Shown here one piece after another: positions 52,510-60,489 of a stretch of 64,000 nucleotides of DNA. Made by a program: the position numbers and the translations under genes. The DNA is from Oceanipulchritudo coccoides (GTDB lineage Bacteria > Verrucomicrobiota > Verrucomicrobiia > Opitutales > Oceanipulchritudinaceae): assembly GCF_010500615.1 (NCBI RefSeq), contig NZ_JAAGNX010000003.1:776123-840122 (forward strand), read 5' to 3'. How positions within the stretch are numbered: the first letter of the stretch is position 1; every line of letters starts with the position of its first letter. The notes under the pieces are model-generated. The model was not told where the DNA came from, ran no database searches, and saw only the letters and a program-made list of their open reading frames with translations.

Positions 52510-53205
52510 ATGACTTCCTTGAATACCATTCCATTGGGCGAACGGCCGCAGGAGCGCTTGCAAATGAAAGGGCCCAATGCCCTTTCGGACGCTGAGTTGC
52601 TGGCGATTGTCCTGCGAAGCGGGACGCGCGGATGCGATGTCCTGAGCCTTTCCCATAAGATCCTCCACGGTAGCGGATCCCTGCGCGGGCTCCTGCGGCT
52701 CACGGTGGAGGACATGCAGGCGTACCCCGGCATTGGCGGAGTGAAGGCCTTGCAGTTGCAGGCGATGATTGAGATAGCGCGCCGGGTCCTCTCCACCGGC
52801 GAGGCGGCGCCGTTAATGGATAGCCCGGAACGTATCTACAACTGGTTGCGCCCGATTGCCGACGGGGAACCGGTGGAAAAGTTCTGGGTCTTGTCGCTGA
52901 GCCGGAAGAACCGGTTGCTCCGTTGCCAGGCGGTGACAAGCGGGACAGCCACGGCGAGCTTGGTACATCCGCGGGAGGTGTTCCGCGAAGCCATCCGCAA
53001 CAGCGCATCGGCACTGGTCTGTGCGCACAACCATCCGAGTGGCGACCCCTCGCCCAGTCAGGCGGACATCCGGGCAACGCGCCAATTGCGCGAAGCTTCG
53101 AAAGTCGTACAACTCGATTTACTGGACCATGTCATCATCGGCCAGCGCGAGCACGACCCGGCCGGCAGCGGCTACTACTCATTCGCCGAGTCCGGTATAC
53201 TTTGA
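52510..53205 (+). CDS. radC: RadC-family JAB/MPN protein
   Basis: A 231-residue protein with a helix-hairpin-helix N-terminal part (MQAYPGIGGVKALQLQA) and a JAB/MPN+ metal site: His173, His175 and Asp186 in HNHPSGDPSPSQAD. The signature RPQERLQMKGPNALSDAELL is that of RadC. Function is unresolved; RadC proteins are common on and near mobile elements and in competence regions. It is divergent from the AnSME gene, with 99 bp between. Confidence 0.93.
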   Translation: MTSLNTIPLGERPQERLQMKGPNALSDAELLAIVLRSGTRGCDVLSLSHKILHGSGSLRGLLRLTVEDMQAYPGIGGVKALQLQAMIEIARRVLSTGEAAPLMDSPERIYNWLRPIADGEPVEKFWVLSLSRKNRLLRCQAVTSGTATASLVHPREVFREAIRNSASALVCAHNHPSGDPSPSQADIRATRQLREASKVVQLDLLDHVIIGQREHDPAGSGYYSFAESGIL

Positions 53206-53236
53206 GGGTTAACTACAAATTTCGCGAATCCAACGA

Positions 53237-53644
53237 ATGCCACTGATTTACAAAGAAGAATCATTCAAAATCGTCGGTGCCTGCTTTGAGGTATACAACC
53301 TTCAAGGACATGGATTCCTTGAAGCGGTTTACCAAGAATGTCTTGAGATTGAATTTCGCAAGCGAGGTATTCCATTCGAAAGCCAGATTTCATTAAGGCT
53401 TCAATACAAGGATTGTCACCTACGGCACAGATACATTGCAGATTTCTTATGCTTTGAATCTGTGATTGTGGAAATCAAAGCCCATAAGGAATTGGCTAAG
53501 GAGCATCGAGCTCAGACAATTAATTACCTCAAATCAACAGGGTTCCAGCTGGGGATATTAATCAATTTTGGAAATCCAAGAAAACTGGAGTACGAACGAT
53601 TCCTTAACCTGAAAAACGATAAGAAAAATTCGTGCAATTCGTAG
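53237..53644 (+). CDS. GxxExxY-family protein
   Basis: A 135-residue protein with the family motif G-x-x-E-x-x-Y (GFLEAVY), the helix KIVGACFEVYNLQGHGFLEA and the strand ADFLCFESVIVEIKAHKEL. The latter resembles the acidic active site of restriction-endonuclease-like folds (D-x-n-E-x-K, here D and EIK). The function of these proteins is unknown; they are frequent next to mobile DNA. The region is AT-richer than its neighbours, which may mean recent arrival. Its stop abuts the convergent msrC stop. Confidence 0.85.
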   Translation: MPLIYKEESFKIVGACFEVYNLQGHGFLEAVYQECLEIEFRKRGIPFESQISLRLQYKDCHLRHRYIADFLCFESVIVEIKAHKELAKEHRAQTINYLKSTGFQLGILINFGNPRKLEYERFLNLKNDKKNSCNS

Positions 53645-54106
53645 TTAAATAACCAGCGTGCAGATGGCGGTGAGCTCGGCCTCGTCGATTTCATCAAACG
53701 CCGCCGGCAGGTCCGAGTCGACATCCAGCACCGCGCGCACGCAACCGGACTTGTCCATCACCGGAACGACAATCTCCGACTTGGTCGTGCTGGAGCAGGC
53801 GATGTGTCCCGGGAAGGATTCCACATCATCGATGCGCAGCGTTTTTGCCTCCCTTGCCGCGGCCCCACAGACCCCGCGCTCAAAAGGGATCACCAGGCAA
53901 CCATGCCCGCCCTGGTAGGGTCCGATCTTCAGCAAACCTGACTTAACCACGCGATAGAAGCCGGTCCAATGGAAATATTCGAAACTGTTGTGCAGCTCAC
54001 AGGCAATGGTGGCCATGACCGCAATTTCATCTGATTCGCCCTCAATCAATGCTTGGATGCGGTGTCGTACCTGCCGGTAGCGTTCTTGTTTTACAGACTG
54101 GTCCAT
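53645..54106 (-). CDS. msrC: Free methionine-(R)-sulfoxide reductase (GAF-type, fRMsr)
   Basis: The ATG at 54106 gives 153 residues; the frame is open to 54190 but that part is outside the family. It is a GAF-domain enzyme of the YebR/MsrC family. The motif GPYQGGHGC, then GVCGAAARE and FPGHIACSS, carry the three cysteines used in catalysis and resolution. SEIVVPVMDKSGCVRAVLDV continues the family pattern. It reduces free methionine-R-sulfoxide with thioredoxin. It protects against oxidative damage in the cytoplasm. Confidence 0.88.
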   Translation of the reverse strand: MDQSVKQERYRQVRHRIQALIEGESDEIAVMATIACELHNSFEYFHWTGFYRVVKSGLLKIGPYQGGHGCLVIPFERGVCGAAAREAKTLRIDDVESFPGHIACSSTTKSEIVVPVMDKSGCVRAVLDVDSDLPAAFDEIDEAELTAICTLVI

Positions 54107-54221
54107 TTCCAGAAAACTAACACGGAAAGCCTGTCGCACAACTGACAAAATGAGATTCGGGAAGGGCCGAGGGGAACTAATCCCTTGCATTTCCCAAAGC
54201 CCTGCGGCTAGCCTCCCCAGA

Positions 54222-54701
54222 ATGCAGATATCATCAAACAGCGTTGTCTCAATGCATTACACCCTGACCGACCCTGCTGGCGAAGTCCTCGACTCCAGCC
54301 AAGGCAAGGATCCCCTCGCCTACCTGCACGGCCACGGAAACATCATTCCCGGGCTTGAAAAGCAGCTCGAGGGCAAAGTCGTCGGCGACAAGCTGATTGC
54401 TGAAGTCCCTGCCGCCGAAGCCTACGGCGAGCCCAACGACGACCTGGTTGTCGAGGCCTCCCGCGACCAATTCCCGGGAGATGTCGACCTCCAGCCGGGC
54501 ATGCGCTTTCAGGCCCAGACCCCGCAAGGCCCCCGGATTGCCCAGATCAAGGCAGTCGATGGCGACAAGGTCACCGTCGACACCAACCACCCGCTGGCCG
54601 GTGTTGATCTCAAGTTTGACGTGGAAATTATCGAAGTTCGTGAAGCCTCCAAGGAGGAAATTGATCACGGACATGTCCACACGGGCAAGGACGGCCATTA
54701 A
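54222..54701 (+). CDS. slyD: FKBP-type peptidyl-prolyl isomerase, SlyD type
   Basis: The ATG at 54222 gives 159 residues. The FKBP domain has VVSMHYTLTDPAGEVLDSS and HGNIIPGLEKQLEGKVVGDK, with the IF (insert-in-flap) segment around GDVDLQPGMRFQAQT. It ends DHGHVHTGKDGH, a short His-rich tail. SlyD is a cytoplasmic folding helper and nickel-binding protein; the tail here is shorter than in Escherichia coli. The next gene is tRNA-Ser, 113 bp downstream. Confidence 0.92.
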   Translation: MQISSNSVVSMHYTLTDPAGEVLDSSQGKDPLAYLHGHGNIIPGLEKQLEGKVVGDKLIAEVPAAEAYGEPNDDLVVEASRDQFPGDVDLQPGMRFQAQTPQGPRIAQIKAVDGDKVTVDTNHPLAGVDLKFDVEIIEVREASKEEIDHGHVHTGKDGH

Positions 54702-54814
54702 TTTTGAGGCTTCTTCCAGAGGCCACAGGAATGGCTTGATTCCGTTCAGGAATTACGCCTAATTCCAAACTCGTCGGGCAAGCTCCCCTTGGCCGGCATA
54801 ATCTAATTCAACAC

Positions 54815-54904
54815 GGTGGGATGGCAGAGTGGCCGAACGCGGCGGTCTTGAAAACCGTTAGGCCGGAAACGGTCTCGGGGGTTCGAATCCCTCTCCCACC
54901 GCCA
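54815..54904 (+). tRNA. tRNA-Ser (anticodon TGA)
   Basis: A 90-nt type II tRNA with acceptor arms GGTGGGA and TCCCACC, discriminator G and encoded CCA. The anticodon loop CTTGAAA gives TGA (codon TCA). A long variable arm (TAGGCCGGAAACGGTCTCG) is present, as expected for serine. T arm: GGGGGTTCGAATCCCTC. Confidence 0.97.
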
Positions 54905-54930
54905 TTTTTGCCTGCGACAACGCTCCTCCC

Positions 54931-55440
54931 TTACGGCCCGTATTCAAGCTCGTAGGGATAGTAATTCATCGGATACTGGGGCATGACCACGGTGTACTGG
55001 TTCTGCAGGTAGGTCACGAGGTCAATCATCTGCCGTGTGGTCATCTGGGCCGTCAAGTCCGGCATGATGGAATTGCCATCGGCGTTCATCAGGATCTTGT
55101 GGACTTCCGGGCGAATACTTTCCGAGGGATGAATGACCGCTGTCACCAGTTCCCCGTAGGTCTTCACGACATGGATCTCCCCGCCAAGGACAACATGCCA
55201 TTCCTGTGGGCGGTCCGGCATTGGAAAATCCTTCGATCCTTTCACGGAATGGCAATCCATGCACCGAAGATCCCTGAAAGTGACCTTGCCTGCTTCAACA
55301 TCTCCGGGCGGCAATCGAAACCCGACTGACTGGTCACTTCGCAACACCTTCATGGCGGTGCTGTAGCCAAACCAGAAGACGAGGAAGGCCATCGCGGCGA
55401 TGAGGATGATAATAGCTGATTTGTTCGACTGCTTTTTCAT
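54931..55440 (-). CDS. Membrane-anchored monoheme cytochrome c
   Basis: A 169-residue protein with one N-terminal membrane segment (AIIILIAAMAFLVFWFGYST) and a single heme site, CMDCH, followed by a Met in SIMPDLTAQMT as a probable ligand. The fold end (MIDLVTYLQNQY) is typical of class I cytochromes c. The partner is unknown; it stands alone between tRNA-Ser and the Trp-tail protein. It may be a carrier to a terminal oxidase or reductase. Confidence 0.87.
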   Translation of the reverse strand: MKKQSNKSAIIILIAAMAFLVFWFGYSTAMKVLRSDQSVGFRLPPGDVEAGKVTFRDLRCMDCHSVKGSKDFPMPDRPQEWHVVLGGEIHVVKTYGELVTAVIHPSESIRPEVHKILMNADGNSIMPDLTAQMTTRQMIDLVTYLQNQYTVVMPQYPMNYYPYELEYGP

Positions 55441-55570
55441 GCAAACCTCCTATATGACTTATAGCCAATCAGGAGGATTGAGACAAGTTCAAACCAGCAG
55501 GGAGAGCGGCACCGGTACGGCCACAATCCCCGGATATCAATCCCGGATTATCAAAGGGGAATCCGAAGGC

Positions 55571-56707
55571 TTAAAAGAAGGCTCTACCGTACAGGTTGAC
55601 CCAGCCGGAGCCTGCCTCAAGACCACCCGGACGGACATACATCCAACGCTCGAGGACATGGCTGTAGCCAAAATCCGTTCCGTCGACCATGACCAGCCCG
55701 AGGCTTTGCGTCCCTTCCGCCAGATCAGGGACATAGACCCAGCCACTGTCGGTCGCTACCACCTCTTCAACAGCAAAGAGCCAGTCGCCCGTCTTGAATG
55801 ACCAGACCCACGGCGCCAGCGGAACATACACGCCGCCACCAATCCAGAATTGGGCAAAGACAAAGCCGCTCGGCTGAACCTCATAACCCGCCCAGAAACT
55901 GCCGTTCATATTGAACTCCATTTCATAGCCGGTGAGCGTCGCCACCAAAGCCTCCGGCACAGTGACCGCATCGGATGCTGTATCAATTCGCTGAAAATAT
56001 AAGTTCACGATGTACACGGTATTGTTGTTAAAAGTATTTGCCGGGAATGTGAACGATGTGCGGGTGGGCAGGAAGCCGAAGGCGCCTTCCGGATGGAAGT
56101 CATCAGAGCTCCAGGAAAAGCTGAGTCCAAACTGATCATACCCGTCGATCCGGAGTTGGACAAACCCGGCATAACCGGCACTGATGCCGGGGCCCTGCCC
56201 CTCCGTGAATTCCTCCCACTCGATTGTCACCGGCTGAGTGACATCCAATGACATCAGGTCGTTAAAGTTGGTCACTTTTAACGGGGTCAAGGGATTGTAG
56301 CTGCCGATGGTGATGGTTTCACTGAACGCGCCCACTGAATTTCCCGTTCCGCTGAATGTGTATGTGCCGGGCGAAATGACGCCGGCCACTTGCTCCGGAT
56401 TCTGGACCTCCGCCTCGATCCCGTATCCCGGATCCTCCGGCCAGAACTCAAGAGGCTCTCCTCCGGGAAAGGAGGGACCCGTAAACGTGCCATTCGTGAT
56501 CGTTTCCCCGGAGGTGAAAATACCCGCCTCCACACTGATGTTATTCCCAAACCGGTAATTATAGCGAAAGCCGAAAGGAACCAGCTTGTCGGATGAGGTC
56601 TGGACCATGAATTGATCGTATCCAGCGATAATAAAGTCGATTTGGGCCTGCGCGCCAAGCGGCAGGAAGCTCATGAGCAAGAGGAAGAATGGGAATCGTG
56701 TATCCAT
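55571..56707 (-). CDS. Exported protein of unknown function with Trp-rich C-terminal module
   Basis: A 378-residue protein with a signal peptide (FPFFLLLMSFLPLGAQAQ). Residues about 20-265 are beta-rich and I recognise no family. Residues about 270-378 contain a long Trp-rich module, with APWVWSFKTGDWLF (298-311), DSGWVYVP and a second, weaker unit ERWMYVRPGGLEAGSGWV. APWVWSF is close to APWIWSF in the GH10 tail. It is divergent from the TPR gene. Confidence 0.7.
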   Translation of the reverse strand: MDTRFPFFLLLMSFLPLGAQAQIDFIIAGYDQFMVQTSSDKLVPFGFRYNYRFGNNISVEAGIFTSGETITNGTFTGPSFPGGEPLEFWPEDPGYGIEAEVQNPEQVAGVISPGTYTFSGTGNSVGAFSETITIGSYNPLTPLKVTNFNDLMSLDVTQPVTIEWEEFTEGQGPGISAGYAGFVQLRIDGYDQFGLSFSWSSDDFHPEGAFGFLPTRTSFTFPANTFNNNTVYIVNLYFQRIDTASDAVTVPEALVATLTGYEMEFNMNGSFWAGYEVQPSGFVFAQFWIGGGVYVPLAPWVWSFKTGDWLFAVEEVVATDSGWVYVPDLAEGTQSLGLVMVDGTDFGYSHVLERWMYVRPGGLEAGSGWVNLYGRAFF

Positions 56708-56880
56708 GGAAAATGCTTATCAAAACAAAGGCCCCGCAGGCAAGGCCATATTAGTGTAGCTATGTGTTTCTAGTAGAAATACTAATTTTTGGCCTCGCCA
56801 AACTTACGGGCAAATGGAATCTGGAAAACCGGTCCAGCAACAACCGGAACATCCCGCCAGCGCGCAGAACATAACCCTTG

Positions 56881-56897
56881 CTAATAAGATGTATTAG
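56881..56897. promoter_or_regulatory. CTAATA-N5-TATTAG palindrome upstream of the TPR gene
   Basis: A 17-bp palindrome with the same arms and spacer length as at 21721-21737, about 55 bp upstream of the ATG at 56952. It lies between TTGCTA and CTTAAT, which are 17 nt apart and could be -35 and -10 elements, so a bound regulator would cover the promoter. The 244-bp gap 56708-56951 also has TTTCT-AGT-AGAAA (about 56769-56781). Regulator unknown. Confidence 0.35.
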
Positions 56898-56951
56898 TTG
56901 CTTAATGGGAGACCCCTTGCGATCGACCCAATAACAAAAGCGACTAAACCT

Positions 56952-58619
56952 ATGAAGAAGCGAAATTTCCCATTTCTGACTACATTCAAAAGCGCGATTG
57001 CCCTGCTGATGCTGGCGACCCCGTTCTCTGTAGAGGCTGGCGAGGGCCGGCTTTATCCGGGCTTTGGCAATTACCATCGGACGATGACAACCGAGTCCGA
57101 GGAGGCCCAGGCGCTATTCGACCAAGGGATGCAACTCTTGTATGGGTTTAACCATGACGAAGCGATCCGGACCTTTGAGGCAGCCGCGGTGAAGGACCCG
57201 GCGGCAGCGATGCCTTGGTGGGGAATTGCCTACGCCCACGGAGTCAACATCAACGATCCTGAAATGACGGAGGAGCGATCCGAGGCAGCGCGCGAAGCGG
57301 CTGACAAGGCGCTCGCCCTTGCCGGATCGGCGACACCGGTCGAGAAGGCCCTGATCCATGCGGTATCGGCCCGTTACGAGTGGCCCGCGCCGGAGGACCG
57401 CAAGCCATTGGATCGCGCCTATGCGGATGCGATGCAAAAAGCCTATGAGCAGTTTCCCGACGATGCGGATATCGGGGCCATCTACGCGGACTCACTGATG
57501 AACCTGCAACCGTGGGATTACTGGACTGTTGATGGCAGCCCAAAGGGACGGGTTGAGGAAATTGTGGCGGTCCTGGAGAAGGTGTTGGCCACCCGCGCGG
57601 ACCATCCCGGGGCAAACCATTTCTATATTCATACAGTCGAAGCCTCGAAGAATCCCGACCGCGCCATACCGGCCGCGGACCGGCTGCGCACCTTGGTCCC
57701 GGGCTCGGGACATCTGGTGCACATGCCCTCGCACATCTACATCCGGGTCGGTCGCTACGCCGATGCGGTGGACGACAACAAGAGGGCCGTGGAAGTGGAT
57801 CGCGCCTATTTCAAGGAAGCTCCGGCGCCGGCCATCTATGCGATTTATTACGCGCACAATCTGCACTTCCTCTGCTATGCGGCCATGATGTCCGGTCGGT
57901 TTGAGGAAGCCATGACGGCAGCGCGGGATCTCGAGCGGGAAATGCCAGAGGAACCCTTGATGGCGTTTGCCGGTTTGATTGATGGTATCATGCCAGCCAA
58001 TTTCCATACCTTGATCCGCTTTGGAAAATGGGAACAGATTCTGGAGGAGCCAGCCTACAAGGATTACCGTCTGGTCAGTAATGCTGTCCGGCTCTATGCC
58101 CGTTCCATTGCGTGTTCATCCCTTGGGCGGACCGAGCAGGCGCGGGAGGAAATGGCGGCCTTCCAGAAAGCCATGGCAGCCGTTCCTGAGGATTGGCATA
58201 TTTTCAACAACCGGGTCGACAAAGTCCTCCCAATCGCCAATGCGATGATCGAGGGAGAGCTTTTGTGGCGCGAAGGAAAGGCCGACGAAGCCTTTGCCTG
58301 CCTGCGCGCCGGAATCGAAGCCGAGGATGCGCTTGTCTACGATGAGCCGCCCGGGTGGATGCTTCCCGTGCGGCACGCATTGGGTGCCTTGTTGATGGCG
58401 GATGGCCGCGCCGCTGAAGCGGAAGCAGTCTACCGTGAAGATCTTCTTCGCAACCGCAAAAACGGTTGGGCCCTCACCGGACTGAAGCTGGCTTTGTTGG
58501 CGCAGGATAAAACTGACGAGGCCAATTCCCTCGAACCGCAACTCAAGGAAGCCTGGGCCAAGGCCGATTTCATCCCTGCTTCCTCGTGCTATTGCGAGCC
58601 GGGCCTGTCGATGAAATAG
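56952..58619 (+). CDS. Exported tetratricopeptide repeat protein
   Basis: The ATG at 56952 gives 555 residues with a signal peptide (FPFLTTFKSAIALLMLATPF); the frame is open to 56898. Helical TPR-like repeats run through most of the protein (QALFDQGMQLLYGFNHDEAI, HPGANHFYIHTVEASKNPDR, FEEAMTAARDLEREMPEE). It contains the motif AAMPWWGIAYAHGVNINDPE and HVPSHIY-like HMPSHIYIRVGRYADA, seen in bacterial TPR proteins of unknown function. The end (SSCYCEP) is Cys-rich. Likely periplasmic scaffold. Confidence 0.8.
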   Translation: MKKRNFPFLTTFKSAIALLMLATPFSVEAGEGRLYPGFGNYHRTMTTESEEAQALFDQGMQLLYGFNHDEAIRTFEAAAVKDPAAAMPWWGIAYAHGVNINDPEMTEERSEAAREAADKALALAGSATPVEKALIHAVSARYEWPAPEDRKPLDRAYADAMQKAYEQFPDDADIGAIYADSLMNLQPWDYWTVDGSPKGRVEEIVAVLEKVLATRADHPGANHFYIHTVEASKNPDRAIPAADRLRTLVPGSGHLVHMPSHIYIRVGRYADAVDDNKRAVEVDRAYFKEAPAPAIYAIYYAHNLHFLCYAAMMSGRFEEAMTAARDLEREMPEEPLMAFAGLIDGIMPANFHTLIRFGKWEQILEEPAYKDYRLVSNAVRLYARSIACSSLGRTEQAREEMAAFQKAMAAVPEDWHIFNNRVDKVLPIANAMIEGELLWREGKADEAFACLRAGIEAEDALVYDEPPGWMLPVRHALGALLMADGRAAEAEAVYREDLLRNRKNGWALTGLKLALLAQDKTDEANSLEPQLKEAWAKADFIPASSCYCEPGLSMK

Positions 58620-58718
58620 AGGACTTCCTCCAACATCACAGAGGCCCAGGAAGGGCAAGCAGGCCCTCGGGCTGGGCAATTCTTGCCACCGGTGAAATTC
58701 TGGGCCAAGTTCTCGTCC

Positions 58719-58868
58719 ATGGCTCACAAGAAACCCAACCTGCCTACCAAGATCTGCCCGGTCTGCGAGCGCCCCTTTGCCTGGCGCAAGAAATGGGCGC
58801 GCTGCTGGGACTCGATCATCTACTGCTCGGGGCGTTGCCGTCGCAACAAACATCAAGACAATGGCTAA
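58719..58868 (+). CDS. DUF2256 small metal-binding protein
   Basis: The ATG at 58719 gives 49 residues: MAHKKPNLPTKICPVCERPF is the DUF2256 start, followed by WRKKWARCWDSIIYCSGRCR, which carries CPVC and CSGRC as probable zinc ligands. The function is unknown. Its stop overlaps the GH16 start by 8 bp, so the two may be co-translated. Confidence 0.87.
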   Translation: MAHKKPNLPTKICPVCERPFAWRKKWARCWDSIIYCSGRCRRNKHQDNG

Positions 58869-59730
58869 CCGGAAATCCCTTATCCTCCTGCTTGGCGTCC
58901 TCGCCATACTCATCATAATCGGCTATCAAATGAATTCCAAATCCCCTGATTATCCCGCCTCCAATTTGCACACGGATGACTACGAGCCGGACAAGGAATG
59001 GAAGCTGGTCTGGGCAGACGAATTTGAGGGCGATACCCTCAACCCGGACAACTGGAACCGGCAAGTCGTGAAGGCGGGCCGGTTCAACAAGGAATGGCAG
59101 GCCTATACGGACAGCGTGGACAATGCCTACGTCGAGGAGGGCTGCCTCGTCATCAAGGCGATCCATCACGGCGATTGGCACGGGCGCGACCAGTACAGCT
59201 CCGCGCGGTTAAACACCGCTGGCAAGCAGGCATGGAAGTATGGCAAGGTGGCGGCCCGCATCCAACTCCCCCACGGCAAGGGGATGTGGCCGGCCTTCTG
59301 GATGCTCGGGACAAACTGCGATGAGAATGGTGGCGATACGCCATGGCCGTTCTGCGGGGAAATCGACATCATGGAGATGTATGGAAGCAAGAACGATGCT
59401 GTGGTTGAGGCGAACATCCACTTTGCCGACATGGAAGATAAGCACGAAATGCTGGAGGCCATCCCTTTCGAATTAGAAAAGGGCATCTTCGCTGACCGGT
59501 TCCATGTCTTCGAGGTTGAGTGGGATCAGGAAGCAATCACCTGGAAGATGGATGGTGAAACTTACGCCACCGTCGACATTTCAACAGAGGACAAAAGAGA
59601 GTTTCATCAGGAGTATTTTATCCTCCTGAACATTGCCGTTGGCGGTGCATGGGCCGGGCGCCCCGACGCCACGACCCCGTTCCCCCAGTTCATGTATGTC
59701 GACTGGGTCCGCGTGTACCAGAAGGATTAG
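58861..59730 (+). CDS. GH16 beta-glucanase (laminarinase type), membrane-anchored
   Basis: The ATG at 58861 gives 289 residues with an N-terminal membrane segment (SLILLLGVLAILIIIGYQM) but no lipobox Cys. The GH16 domain has the catalytic motif GEIDIMEMYG (Glu167, Asp169, Glu172), preceded by MWPAFWMLG, with the FHVFEVEWDQEAITWKMDG segment of the bacterial beta-1,3-glucanase group. The family cleaves laminarin or related beta-glucans. The start overlaps the DUF2256 stop. The longer frame to 58777 is antisense-like and rejected. Confidence 0.9.
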   Translation: MANRKSLILLLGVLAILIIIGYQMNSKSPDYPASNLHTDDYEPDKEWKLVWADEFEGDTLNPDNWNRQVVKAGRFNKEWQAYTDSVDNAYVEEGCLVIKAIHHGDWHGRDQYSSARLNTAGKQAWKYGKVAARIQLPHGKGMWPAFWMLGTNCDENGGDTPWPFCGEIDIMEMYGSKNDAVVEANIHFADMEDKHEMLEAIPFELEKGIFADRFHVFEVEWDQEAITWKMDGETYATVDISTEDKREFHQEYFILLNIAVGGAWAGRPDATTPFPQFMYVDWVRVYQKD

Positions 59731-59763
59731 GGCGTCATTGATTCAGGGAGGCGACAGTGCGCC

Positions 59764-60111
59764 TCAGCTCCGTGCGCGGCTGAGCATGATCTGGTTGCCG
59801 TCGGTATCCTCACACATGGCCAGATGCGGCGGTTCGCCATTCTCGGGTTGAGGCTCGCGCGCGCACTTGCCGCCGGCCGCAATGACCTCGGCCGCACCTG
59901 CAACCACATCCGCCACTTGGAAGGTCAGGCCGGTCCAGGTTTGCTTGCCTTCCCCGCCCCCATGGATCGCGATCAGGCCGCCCGCGACCGACAATTCCGT
60001 GATGTGCGGATTCTGCCTACTGATCGACGCGCCAAAAACCGTCTGATAAAAATTTGCCGCCCGGGCCGCATCCGCCGCCCAGATCGTGACCTTCAATTTT
60101 TCAACCTGCAT
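59764..60111 (-). CDS. VOC-family (glyoxalase-like) protein
   Basis: The ATG at 60111 gives 115 residues. QVEKLKVTIWAADAARAANF and the end EDTDGNQIMLSR are typical of one-domain VOC superfamily proteins (glyoxalase/bleomycin resistance fold). His and Glu for a metal are not all clear (His in NPHITELS, Glu in ITELS). Function is unknown. It converges with the GH16 gene. Confidence 0.75.
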   Translation of the reverse strand: MQVEKLKVTIWAADAARAANFYQTVFGASISRQNPHITELSVAGGLIAIHGGGEGKQTWTGLTFQVADVVAGAAEVIAAGGKCAREPQPENGEPPHLAMCEDTDGNQIMLSRARS

Positions 60112-60172
60112 GGAGAACAGTCTCCATGATTCAAGTAGCGAAGCGACCACATTCGCTCCCTACCCCGGCCTG

Positions 60173-60361
60173 TTAAAGCATCCGGCCCTGCCCAAAGCCG
60201 ATCACCTTCCGGCAGTGGGGGCAGAAGTAGACCACGTTTGTCCCGTGTGCGATGGGAAAGCCTTTCGATCGCGTGTGGACCTCCGTCAGCTCCTTCTCGC
60301 AGTGTGGACAGATGGGAAGCAGGTCGTCTCGTTTGATGAATGTAAGCGGTTTCTCAGACAT
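60173..60361 (-). CDS. Small zinc-ribbon protein
   Basis: A 62-residue protein with two CxxC knuckles (ICPHCEKEL and YFCPHCRKV), a probable zinc ribbon. Homologues of this size occur as hypothetical proteins; function unknown. It stands alone between the VOC gene and the large TPR protein. The gap 60362-60489 shows no further gene. Confidence 0.65.
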   Translation of the reverse strand: MSEKPLTFIKRDDLLPICPHCEKELTEVHTRSKGFPIAHGTNVVYFCPHCRKVIGFGQGRML

Positions 60362-60489
60362 GTTTAATTTCCTCCAGCGATAGGTGATTCATACAACTCG
60401 TCCAAGGGAGCAGACCCAGCCTGACAGGTCTGCCGCTAAAAACAACCGTTTCCGCACCGGGACAGGGATTCTATTACCCTTGCCTAACC